A stretch of 64,000 nt of DNA from Lentisphaerota bacterium. Its GTDB lineage: Bacteria; Verrucomicrobiota; Lentisphaeria; Victivallales; Victivallaceae. The position numbers and the translations under genes were made by a program. The stretch covers positions 31,264 to 95,263 of the forward strand of contig SUVW01000007.1 in assembly GCA_015061815.1 (NCBI GenBank), in the 5' to 3' direction. Numbering within the stretch: position 1 is the stretch's first letter; every line of letters starts with the position of its first letter. A model generated the notes under the pieces. It saw only the letters and a list, made by a program, of their open reading frames with translations. It was not told where the DNA came from and did no database searches. This document shows, in pieces, positions 43,601-51,699 of this stretch.

Positions 43601-44008
43601 TTACCGTCCCGGCAGTGATTTATCCGGACGGATGCCACGCTCCCTTTCCGGGATGATGGAGGTGGCAAATGAACACTTCGGAATTATTTTCCGGGTCAAA
43701 TCATCATCATAACGGAATTCCAGCAGCCGTTCTTTGGTCCGCCAGGATACGGTCGCTGTACCGAAACGGTCGCCCCGGTATTGGATGCGGACACTGGGTT
43801 CATTATGCATGGCATAATGGTATTCCTGCCGGGTGACCAGCTGTTTTTTCAGATTCTCATGCATCGAGGCCCGGGATATGGTCACCAGCCGGGCGGTTTG
43901 ACTTTTGCTCAAGGCCTGGTATTTCACGCCGTCAACGGTGACTGTCGATGTGCAGCCGGAAATAAACAATGCAGTGCAAAAAGCAAACAGAAAAGTTGAC
44001 AATTTCAT
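43601..44008 (-). CDS. Small putative lipoprotein
   Basis: 135 residues with a type II signal peptide (MKLSTFLFAFCTALFISGC; lipobox ISGC, Cys19). The mature part is basic and beta-rich (VRIQYRGDRFGTATVSWRTK). No family recognised. It lies between recO and lysA in the long run. Confidence 0.7.
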   Translation of the reverse strand: MKLSTFLFAFCTALFISGCTSTVTVDGVKYQALSKSQTARLVTISRASMHENLKKQLVTRQEYHYAMHNEPSVRIQYRGDRFGTATVSWRTKERLLEFRYDDDLTRKIIPKCSFATSIIPERERGIRPDKSLPGR

Positions 44009-44017
44009 AAAAAACCT

Positions 44018-44635
44018 CTATTTTTTCAGTTGGTGAAATACAATCAATTCATTGAGCCAGTTATTCAGCTGTTCCCAGTAGCTCTCCGGACACTCCGGCA
44101 ATGGAGAGTTGTCCACTCCGGAAGCCACCAGATTTTCCAGAAATTCATTCTGCTCAATAGAAAATGCTTCCGGCAGCATGCCGTTTTCATAGAGAAACGC
44201 GCTTTTCAGCACGACTGAACATTGTATGAGCGACCAGCATGGATGGCCGCATTCCAAACCGGCTAAATTACTCAATACCGATCGCAATGCTTCATAGGAG
44301 TGCAGCTGAACATCTCCCGGCGGCATGTTGTTGAGCAGAAACGCTCCGATCCTGCCCGCCATGCGGTAATTGCGGGAATTTTCCGCCAGCGGGGAAAAAT
44401 CCAGCAGAGTTTCCATCTTGCGGGCAGTAAAAAGCTCTTTGCCGCTGCCGTCATCATCGAATTCCACTTCGACTTCCCGGAAAATATCTGCCTGCGGTGC
44501 AGATTTGCTCAAAGACTGCCCGCCGAAAAGGATAAATGAGATCCTGCCGTAATCCGGGCTTACCCCCCGCAGCAGCAGTCCGGCTTCTTTGTACGGACGT
44601 TTTTCCAGAATGATGAACGGGCCGGAAATTATCAC
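44018..44635 (-). CDS. RecO-like DNA repair protein
   Basis: 205 residues. The N-terminal OB-like part (FIILEKRPYKEAGLLLRGVS, YGRISFILFGG) fits RecO, followed by an all-helical half. The zinc-binding cysteines seen in many RecO proteins are absent. RecO loads RecA at gaps with RecR. It abuts gatB by 3 bp. Confidence 0.6.
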   Translation of the reverse strand: MIISGPFIILEKRPYKEAGLLLRGVSPDYGRISFILFGGQSLSKSAPQADIFREVEVEFDDDGSGKELFTARKMETLLDFSPLAENSRNYRMAGRIGAFLLNNMPPGDVQLHSYEALRSVLSNLAGLECGHPCWSLIQCSVVLKSAFLYENGMLPEAFSIEQNEFLENLVASGVDNSPLPECPESYWEQLNNWLNELIVFHQLKK

Positions 44636-44638
44636 CGT

Positions 44639-46081
44639 TTATTCTCCCAACTGCTTTTTCAATTCGGCGACCACCATGCCGGGGTTGGCTTTACCTTTGG
44701 TCAGCTTCATTACCTGCCCGACAAAAAACTGCAGGATCTTGCCATTGCCGTCCCGGTACTCTGCCAACTGCTTGGGGAACTGTCCGAGTACTTCGGCAAC
44801 AGCTCCGGAAATCGCCGAACTGTCACTGACCTGTGCCAGACCTTTTTCGTTGATGACCGTGTCGGCATCTTTGCCGGTATCGAACATTTCCGCAAAAACA
44901 TCTTTGGCGATCTTGCCGTTTATTTTGCCGGAATCAATGGCATTGATCAAGGTGGCCAGAGTTTCCGGAGTTACCGGGGAATCATTGACCTGGATCCCTG
45001 CTTCACCAGTAAGAGCCAGCAATGAAGTGATGATCCAGTTTGCCGCCTGTTTCGGAGTTTTGACCAGCTTTGCCGCCCGGTCAAAATAGGCTGCCAGAGA
45101 TTTGTCGGCGGTAAGCACTCCGGCATCGTAAGCAGTCAGGCCGTATTCCCGGCAGAAACGCTGACGTTTGGCCTCCGGCAATTCCGGCAATGTCGCCCGG
45201 ATCGCTTCGATCTCTTCATCGGTAAAGGTTACCGGCATCAGATCCGGTTCCGGGAAATAGCGGTAGTCGTGGGCCGACTCCTTGGTGCGCATCAGATAAC
45301 TTTCGCCCCGGTCATCATTCCATCCCCGGGTCTCCTGACGGAGAGTTTCGCCCCGGTCGAGAAGTTCAGCCTGACGGTCGATCTCATATTCGATGGCGCG
45401 GTGAACGGCACGGAAACTGTTGAGGTTTTTCAATTCGATTTTAGTACCGAATTCTTTTTGACCTTCCGGGCGCAGAGAGATATTCACATCACAGCGCATC
45501 TGGCCTTTTTCCATGTCGCAATCACTGATTTCACCGAAGCGCATGATCTCTTTAAGACTGCACAAATAGGCGTATGCTTCATCTGCACTGCGCAGATCCG
45601 GTTCGCCGACGATCTCCATCAGCGGAACTCCGGCGCGGTTGTAGTCCACTCCGGAATCATGATGGAAATGGGTGAGTTTGGCCACGTCTTCTTCCAGATG
45701 GATACGGGTGATGCCGACATCTTTATCCGGCAGGGGTTCTCCGGAAAAACCGGTTCCGGAAAGGTGAATGACGCCATTGGTGCAAAAAGGCAGATCGAAT
45801 TGGGAGATCTGGTAATTTTTCGGCATATCCGGATAGAAGTAGTTTTTCCGGTCGAATTTGCTGAATTTGGCAATGGTGCATCCGGTGAGCAGACCGGCTT
45901 TGACGGTGGCATATATCGCCTCTTTGTTGGGAACCGGCAGCACACCGGGATATCCCATGCACACCGGGCAGACATTGGTATTGGGTTCAGCACCGAATTC
46001 ATTGGCGCAGGAACAGAACATTTTGCTGGAAGAACGCACCTGGGTGTGCACTTCCAGACCGATAACGGCCTCGTATTTCAT
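44639..46081 (-). CDS. gatB: Asp/Glu-tRNA amidotransferase subunit B
   Basis: 480 residues: EAVIGLEVHTQVRSSSKMFC, NVCPVCMGYPGVLPVPN, DRKNYFYPDMPKNYQISQFD and the GatB/YqeY tail (ILQFFVGQVMKLTKGKANPG). It activates and amidates misacylated Glu-tRNA(Gln) or Asp-tRNA(Asn) with GatA and GatC, which are not nearby. First gene of the long run to rlmH. Confidence 0.96.
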   Translation of the reverse strand: MKYEAVIGLEVHTQVRSSSKMFCSCANEFGAEPNTNVCPVCMGYPGVLPVPNKEAIYATVKAGLLTGCTIAKFSKFDRKNYFYPDMPKNYQISQFDLPFCTNGVIHLSGTGFSGEPLPDKDVGITRIHLEEDVAKLTHFHHDSGVDYNRAGVPLMEIVGEPDLRSADEAYAYLCSLKEIMRFGEISDCDMEKGQMRCDVNISLRPEGQKEFGTKIELKNLNSFRAVHRAIEYEIDRQAELLDRGETLRQETRGWNDDRGESYLMRTKESAHDYRYFPEPDLMPVTFTDEEIEAIRATLPELPEAKRQRFCREYGLTAYDAGVLTADKSLAAYFDRAAKLVKTPKQAANWIITSLLALTGEAGIQVNDSPVTPETLATLINAIDSGKINGKIAKDVFAEMFDTGKDADTVINEKGLAQVSDSSAISGAVAEVLGQFPKQLAEYRDGNGKILQFFVGQVMKLTKGKANPGMVVAELKKQLGE

Positions 46082-46118
46082 GATTTTGTTTCCATTAGGT
46101 TTCAGTTTTTATACAGTC

Positions 46119-46155
46119 GTGATATAAATATATCACTTGAAAGTGTTTTTATCAA
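46119..46155 (-). promoter_or_regulatory. Promoter of gatB with an 18-bp palindrome over the -10
   Basis: Minus-strand TTGATA (46150-46155) and TATATT (46127-46132) at 17 bp. GTGATATA-AA-TATATCAC, a perfect 8-bp-arm palindrome (46119-46136), covers the -10 and could be an operator. Confidence 0.55.
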
Positions 46156-46204
46156 CCTCAAACCCCTAAAAACCGCACAAAAACCGGTCTTGCAGACGTC
46201 AGAT

Positions 46205-47872
46205 TTACAAATCGATGATCCGGTCGCAACAGTTGATCGTGGCCGGACGGTGGGAAATGACGAAAAGAGTTGCTTTCCCGTGCAAATTGCGCAGTAATTG
46301 ACAGAAAAGCACTTCATTGCCGGCATCCAGTGCGCTGGTAGCTTCATCCATAATGAGCAGTTTGGCATCCCGGTATATTGCTCTGGCGATGCCGATGCGC
46401 TGCCGTTGTCCGCCGGAAAGATTGCCCCGGGCGGAAATTTGGTGTCCGGGGGAGAAATCTCCTATCCCGGCCAGCTGCAAAGCCCGGATAACTCTGGCAT
46501 CATCGATTTTTGCGGGTTCTTCGCCGAATGCGACATTTTCTCTGACCGTTGCCTCCAGCAGGAAAACATCCTGCGGCACGATACCCAGCTGCTTTCTCCA
46601 TGCCCGCAGATCGTTGCAGATATCCACGTTCCCGGCGGTGATCTTTCCGGCGGATGGGCGGAGCAGGCCGGTCAAAAGGTCGGCCAGAGTACTTTTCCCC
46701 CGGCCGGAAGCTCCGGTGATGGCAACTGATGTTCCCGGGGCGACCGTCAGAGAGAAGTTTTCCAGCACTGCCGGAGAATCGTTGTAAGCAAAGGTCACAT
46801 TATCAAAAACTATTTCCTTGCCGGCATCGGCGGCGATCCCGGAAGGCGGAGGATCAAACCGCTGTTCGTGAAGTTCATCGCACAACAGCTGTAATTGCGG
46901 AGATATCTGCCGGATAAGGGTGAAACTGTAATTGCATCTGCTCAACGCCGGCAGTATCCGGCTGATTGCGGCGGTGAGAATTGCAAAGGTCAGCAGTATC
47001 TGTTCTTTGGCTGTTCCGGAAAGCAGCATGACAATGAAAATGCCGCACGCCAGCAGTATGTAGGCTGATTCCAGTGTGAGTCGCGGCAGTTGTCCCAGAG
47101 TATAAAGCCGGCAGGCATAGAAATTCATCCGGTCAAAAGCTGAAGAAAAAAGATTCAGGAAAAAGGGTTCTGCGGCCATGCTTTTGATGGTTTTTTCTCC
47201 GGAAATACCCGCCTGGCGCAAACGGTTTTCCTGCAGGGATTCCTGAAGCATGTCCCGGCCGTAAGCGGAATTTATTTTGCGCATGAATATTCCGACGGCA
47301 CCGGCGGTAAATATCATGACTGTCACCCCGGACAGGGTCACTGCCGGAAACATGATGACCGCAGTCGTCGAAATTATCATTATCACCAGAATATCCGCAA
47401 TCACCTGCATCACCGGCAGCAGAACCATATTGCAGATATCGGTCAGCCGGTTGAATATATTGAAACAGTAATCCGGAGAGAGCCGGGAAAATCTTTCGTA
47501 ATCAGAGTAAAGAAAACCATGATAAAGCCGTTGCGCCAGTTCACTGCGTTTGGCAAAAATAAATTTTGACTGAATATGGACGATCCACAGGGCAAAAAGA
47601 TTTTTTCCGGCCAGCAGAACTCCGATAAGTCCGATCGCAGCGGTGATGCACCACTTTTCCGGCAATCCGGGAAAAATGTTCTCCATAAATCCGGAAAATC
47701 GTTCCCCCGCCGGACTTTCCGGAGAGAGAAAAAGCGTTACTGCCCCCAGCAGCACTCCGATACCGGCCAATTCCAGCAGAGCCGATACGGCCATCAGCAG
47801 CGCAATGAAAATAAGCTTGCGTTTATCACGCGGAGCGAAGAGCCACCGCAAATGTGAAATGAATGATTTCAT
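46205..47872 (-). CDS. ABC exporter, fused membrane and ATPase domains (lipid-glycan flippase-like)
   Basis: About 555 residues. Five to six helices occupy 15-310. The ATPase has Walker A GASGRGKST (about 390), signature NLSGGQRQRIGIARAI and Walker B LLIMDEATSALD. It resembles PglK/MsbA-type half-transporters that work as dimers. The glycosyltransferases in the following run would suit a glycolipid cargo, which is an inference. A start two codons earlier is possible. Confidence 0.88.
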   Translation of the reverse strand: MKSFISHLRWLFAPRDKRKLIFIALLMAVSALLELAGIGVLLGAVTLFLSPESPAGERFSGFMENIFPGLPEKWCITAAIGLIGVLLAGKNLFALWIVHIQSKFIFAKRSELAQRLYHGFLYSDYERFSRLSPDYCFNIFNRLTDICNMVLLPVMQVIADILVIMIISTTAVIMFPAVTLSGVTVMIFTAGAVGIFMRKINSAYGRDMLQESLQENRLRQAGISGEKTIKSMAAEPFFLNLFSSAFDRMNFYACRLYTLGQLPRLTLESAYILLACGIFIVMLLSGTAKEQILLTFAILTAAISRILPALSRCNYSFTLIRQISPQLQLLCDELHEQRFDPPPSGIAADAGKEIVFDNVTFAYNDSPAVLENFSLTVAPGTSVAITGASGRGKSTLADLLTGLLRPSAGKITAGNVDICNDLRAWRKQLGIVPQDVFLLEATVRENVAFGEEPAKIDDARVIRALQLAGIGDFSPGHQISARGNLSGGQRQRIGIARAIYRDAKLLIMDEATSALDAGNEVLFCQLLRNLHGKATLFVISHRPATINCCDRIIDL

Positions 47873-47935
47873 AAACATATCCCCGAAAAATAAAACTGAT
47901 TTAATAATATAAATGCAATCATCCCGCTTTTCAAG

Positions 47936-47964
47936 TTGAAAAATCTCCGGCGTGAGATTACATT
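47936..47964 (+). promoter_or_regulatory. Promoter of cysS
   Basis: TTGAAA and TACATT at 17 bp, about 38 bp before the start. Confidence 0.45.
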
Positions 47965-48001
47965 ATAGATGTTACCATAAAAACAGTGGAGAAAAGAGAT
48001 C

Positions 48002-49414
48002 ATGGAATTGCGTTTTTTCAATACGATGGAACGGCGGCAGATGGCTTTCGAACCTTTGACCGCCGGTTGTGCCAAAATGTATACCTGCGGACCGACGGTC
48101 TACAACTTTGCCCATATCGGCAACTTCCGCGCCTATGTTTTTGAGGATATCCTGCGCCGGACACTGGAGTATTTCGGATATTCAGTCACCCAGGTGATGA
48201 ATCTGACCGATGTGGATGACAAAACCATCCGTGATTCCCGCAAGGAAGCTTTGCCGCTGCGGGAATTCACCGCCAGATACAAACAGGCTTTTTTTGAAGA
48301 TATCAGGCAGTTGAAGATCGAACCGGCAGAAGTTTATCCGGCCGCGACCGACCATATTCCGGAGATGATTTCTCTGATCCGGACTCTGATGGACAAGGGA
48401 TTTGCTTATCAGGCGCAGGATAAATGCATCTATTTTTCTATTGATAAATTCAAAGATTACGGTAAACTTGCCCGGATCGACCGGGAAAATCAGCGCGACG
48501 GAGTGCGGATATCCACCGACGAATATGCCAAAGATGCAGTCGGTGACTTCGCCTTGTGGAAAGCATGGGATGAAGCTGACGGAGATGTTTTCTGGGAAAG
48601 TCCCTGGGGCAAAGGACGGCCGGGATGGCACATCGAATGCAGTGCCATGTCGATGAAATATCTGGGCGAATCATTTGATATCCACACCGGCGGAGTGGAT
48701 AATATGTTCCCGCACCATGAAGATGAGATCGCCCAAAGCGAGAGTGCCACCGGCAAAAAGTGGGTAAACTACTGGCTGCATTGTGAACATCTGATGGTTG
48801 ACGGCACCAAGATGTCCAAATCGCTGGGCAACTTTTACACTTTGCGGGATCTGCAGGCCAAAGGTTGGACCGGACGGGAGATCCGCTGGGTGCTGGTCGG
48901 GGCGCATTACCGCAAAAAATTGAATTTCACGATGGATGCTTTAGGGCAGGCCCGGGAAACGCTGGGCAAATTTGATGCGCTTTTTGACCGGTTGCGGCAG
49001 ATCACTGCCGCCGGAGACGGCGCAGAAACTGCCGGATTGATCGCGGAAACTAAAAACGCTTTTGCGTCGGCACTGGCAGATGATTTGAATATCGCTCCGG
49101 CACTGGCGGCGGCCTTTGAACTTATGCGGGGAGCCAACCGGCTGGCTGACAGCGGGGAACTTTCTCAAAATGGAGCTGCATCAATATTGGCGGCATTCCG
49201 GGATTTTGACCGGGTGATCGGCTGTTTTGAAGTCGATGCGGTGCGTGCAAGCGAAGAATTCCCGGAAGAAATAATGGCGTTGGCACAGGCCCGGGCCGAA
49301 GCCAGAAAGGCTAAAAATTTCGCCGAAAGTGACCGGCTCCGGGATGAATTGACCAAGCTCGGATATGCGGTGAAAGATGTTCCCGGCGGCCAGTGGGAAC
49401 TGAAAAAACTTTGA
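48002..49414 (+). CDS. cysS: Cysteinyl-tRNA synthetase
   Basis: 470 residues: MYTCGPTVYNFAHIGNFRAY (HIGH-type site with zinc Cys), NMFPHHEDEIAQSES and TKMSKSLGNFYTL (KMSKS). Normal length. Single gene with its own promoter and a strong terminator. Confidence 0.97.
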   Translation: MELRFFNTMERRQMAFEPLTAGCAKMYTCGPTVYNFAHIGNFRAYVFEDILRRTLEYFGYSVTQVMNLTDVDDKTIRDSRKEALPLREFTARYKQAFFEDIRQLKIEPAEVYPAATDHIPEMISLIRTLMDKGFAYQAQDKCIYFSIDKFKDYGKLARIDRENQRDGVRISTDEYAKDAVGDFALWKAWDEADGDVFWESPWGKGRPGWHIECSAMSMKYLGESFDIHTGGVDNMFPHHEDEIAQSESATGKKWVNYWLHCEHLMVDGTKMSKSLGNFYTLRDLQAKGWTGREIRWVLVGAHYRKKLNFTMDALGQARETLGKFDALFDRLRQITAAGDGAETAGLIAETKNAFASALADDLNIAPALAAAFELMRGANRLADSGELSQNGAASILAAFRDFDRVIGCFEVDAVRASEEFPEEIMALAQARAEARKAKNFAESDRLRDELTKLGYAVKDVPGGQWELKKL

Positions 49415-49435
49415 AAAATTTTTCAGAGAAACACA

Positions 49436-49484
49436 AAGGGCTGTTGCAAAACCTTAAAGCAAGGTGAGCAACGCCCCTTTTTTT
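49436..49484 (+). terminator. Terminator of cysS
   Basis: AAAGGGCTGTTGC and GCAACGCCCC arms, about 18-nt loop, followed by seven T. Confidence 0.75.
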
Positions 49485-49895
49485 GAGCAGTAAAATAAAT
49501 TTTGACAGTAGAAAAACCGTAACTTGTTGTTATTGTATCATTTGTTGTGATGCATCCCCCGGTGGCGCATCACGGATAATCTCTCGTCAAAACGTCGGAT
49601 GCCGGTTCAGTCGAGCAGGTTTACTGCACTCCTTCACCGTTACCTTGTTTTGACTTCGACCTTATCTCACGCTGCATCCACCGGTAGATATAGACCGTTT
49701 CCAATTTTACCGTCGGTGGCGCATTGCGAATTTCTCCAAAAAATCTCCCTTCCGTCTTTGTTTCACTGCGCCGTGACAAGGCGGTTGGATCAAGCCGTTA
49801 TTGCACAGTTGACAAATCATAAGGTTTGTGACCATCGCGATCAACGACCATTGAATGCAATTTTTACAAAATTTGGGACATTATCATAAAATAAC
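49485..49895. other. ~400-bp unassigned region
   Basis: No convincing gene. CGGTGGCGCAT occurs at about 49560 and 49713, each in a C-rich context. On the minus strand a 42-codon frame with three to four cysteines and HGAVKQRRKGDFLEKFAMRH is followed, after a frame change, by TVKLETVYIYRWMQREIRSK; on the plus strand a 96-codon frame spans 49599-49889. The broken frames on both strands suggest an old mobile-element or RNA remnant, but none was recognised. Confidence 0.35.
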
Positions 49896-49930
49896 AAAAA
49901 ATCCCGGTCACTCTGAAGAGCGACCGGGAT
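49896..49930 (-). terminator. Terminator of the hydrogenase operon
   Basis: ATCCCGGTC and GACCGGGAT arms with a minus-strand TTTTT tail. Confidence 0.85.
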
Positions 49931-49948
49931 GAGCAACTGCCTGTACTA

Positions 49949-51691
49949 TTACTTTTCGTGATAGTGGGTATGCAGCAGATGATGAGCCTTTTCGCTGCCG
50001 GGAGTGCCGAGATACTCTTCATAGAGCTTTTTGATGTCGGCATTTTCGTGTGAAAGACGCAGAGTTTTGCCTTCATCTTCAGAGTAAAGGCCTTTCATGC
50101 GCTTTTCAAGCAGCGCGGTATCACCGTGCAGGAAGGGCTGTCCGCCGCCGTTGATACAGCCGCCGGGACAGGCCATGATTTCGATCGCCTGGAAACGATC
50201 CGGATTTTTCCGGACTTCATCCAGAACTTTTCTGGCATTGCCCAGACCGGAACAGACCGCCACATTGATGCTCTTTCCGGGAGCGATTTCAACTTTGGCT
50301 TCTTTGATGCCGTCCAGACCGCGAACCGCGCGGAAGTTGATGGCATCGCCTTCCAGATTTTTGCCGTTGAGCATGAAGTAAACTGAACGGCAGGCCGCTT
50401 CGAGAACACCACCGGTAACACCGAAGATGTCAGCCGCACCGCTGGATTCGCCCAGAGGACTGTCGAATTTGTCATCATCCATATTGGCCAGGTTGACACC
50501 GGCTTCGCGGAACATCTTGCACAGTTCGCGGGTGGTGACCACGTAATCCACATCCCGGACACCGTTGGGGGCAAACTCCGGACGGGCAGCTTCGTATTTT
50601 TTCGCCTGACAGGGCATGATGGAAACAACTACCAGATCTTCCGGTTTGACACCGATCTTTTCAGCATAGTAGCTCTTGGCGATCGCGCCGAACATCTGCT
50701 GCGGTGATTTGCAGCTGGAAGGAATGTGGAGCAGATCGGGATAGTTGTGTTCGATAAAGTTGATCCAGCCGGGGCAGCAGCTGGTCAGGATCGGCAGATT
50801 CTTGCCGGCCTTGATCCGTTCGACGATCTCGTTGCCCTCTTCCATGATGGTCAGGTCAGCAGAGAAGTTGGTGTCGAAAACTTTGTCAAATCCCAGTGCG
50901 CGCAAACCGGCGACCAGTTTCCCGGTGACCGGGGTACCGGCATCAAAACCGAACTCCTGACCGACCGCGACCCGGACTGCCGGAGCGGTCTGGACGATGA
51001 CGGTTTTGGCCGGATTGTTGATGGCGGCCCAAACTTTTTTCACGTAGCTGATACCGGTGATGGCACCGACAGGGCAGACGTTTACGCACTGTCCGCAGAA
51101 GGTGCAGTTGGTATCGGCCAGAGGAATCATGCTGGCAGTGCCGACTTTAGCGGAAAATCCGCGACCGTTGCCGGTCAGGGCACCGACGGTCTGGACACTG
51201 TTGCAAACGGTTTCGCAACGGCGGCACATGATACATTTGGAAAGATCACGCATGATCGCTTCGCTGGAATTATCCACCGGGAAGCGGTTTTTAGCTCCGG
51301 AAAAGGCGATCTCCTGAATGCCGAATTCGGCAGCCAGCATCCGCAATTCGCAATCCTGGCTTTTCGCACAGGTCAGGCACTGCTGCGGGTGGTCGCTGAG
51401 CATCAGTTCCAACACCGTACGGCGGGCATTGAGAGCGCGCTGACTGTTGGTGTGGACGACCATGCCCTCCATTACCGGAGTGGCACAGGCCGGAGCCAGA
51501 TTGCGGCGGCGTTCGACTTCGACTACGCAGATACGGCAGCTGGCAGGCTTGTTGGAGATGCCGCAACCGAGTTTATCGCAGTAGCAAAGGGTCGGGATAG
51601 TAATATTGAGCTTGCGGGCTGCATCCAGAATAGTGGAGCCGGCGGGAACCGTTACCTGCTTGCCGTTGATCGTAAGATTGACACTGTTCAT
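49949..51691 (-). CDS. hndD: [FeFe]-hydrogenase catalytic subunit (HndD/HydA type)
   Basis: 580 residues. A [2Fe-2S] ferredoxin fold (about 1-78; CYCDKLGCG, CRICVVE) leads to a His-Cys cluster (HPQQCLTCAKSQDC), two [4Fe-4S] sites (CIMCRRCETVC, CTFCGQCVNVCP) and the H-cluster motifs TSCCPGW, MPCQAKKYE and MACPGGCINGGGQP. It forms H2 from electrons delivered by the HndA/C partners. ATG 51703 overlaps the previous stop, but 51691 has better ribosome-binding spacing (AAAGGA). The C-terminal ~60 residues match the small-subunit domain. Confidence 0.95.
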   Translation of the reverse strand: MNSVNLTINGKQVTVPAGSTILDAARKLNITIPTLCYCDKLGCGISNKPASCRICVVEVERRRNLAPACATPVMEGMVVHTNSQRALNARRTVLELMLSDHPQQCLTCAKSQDCELRMLAAEFGIQEIAFSGAKNRFPVDNSSEAIMRDLSKCIMCRRCETVCNSVQTVGALTGNGRGFSAKVGTASMIPLADTNCTFCGQCVNVCPVGAITGISYVKKVWAAINNPAKTVIVQTAPAVRVAVGQEFGFDAGTPVTGKLVAGLRALGFDKVFDTNFSADLTIMEEGNEIVERIKAGKNLPILTSCCPGWINFIEHNYPDLLHIPSSCKSPQQMFGAIAKSYYAEKIGVKPEDLVVVSIMPCQAKKYEAARPEFAPNGVRDVDYVVTTRELCKMFREAGVNLANMDDDKFDSPLGESSGAADIFGVTGGVLEAACRSVYFMLNGKNLEGDAINFRAVRGLDGIKEAKVEIAPGKSINVAVCSGLGNARKVLDEVRKNPDRFQAIEIMACPGGCINGGGQPFLHGDTALLEKRMKGLYSEDEGKTLRLSHENADIKKLYEEYLGTPGSEKAHHLLHTHYHEK

Positions 51692-51699
51692 GGTTATAT

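Noticed and set aside
49599..49889. 96-codon plus-strand protein
   Set aside because: No ribosome-binding site, unusual composition and broken frames on the other strand as well; described as an unassigned region instead.
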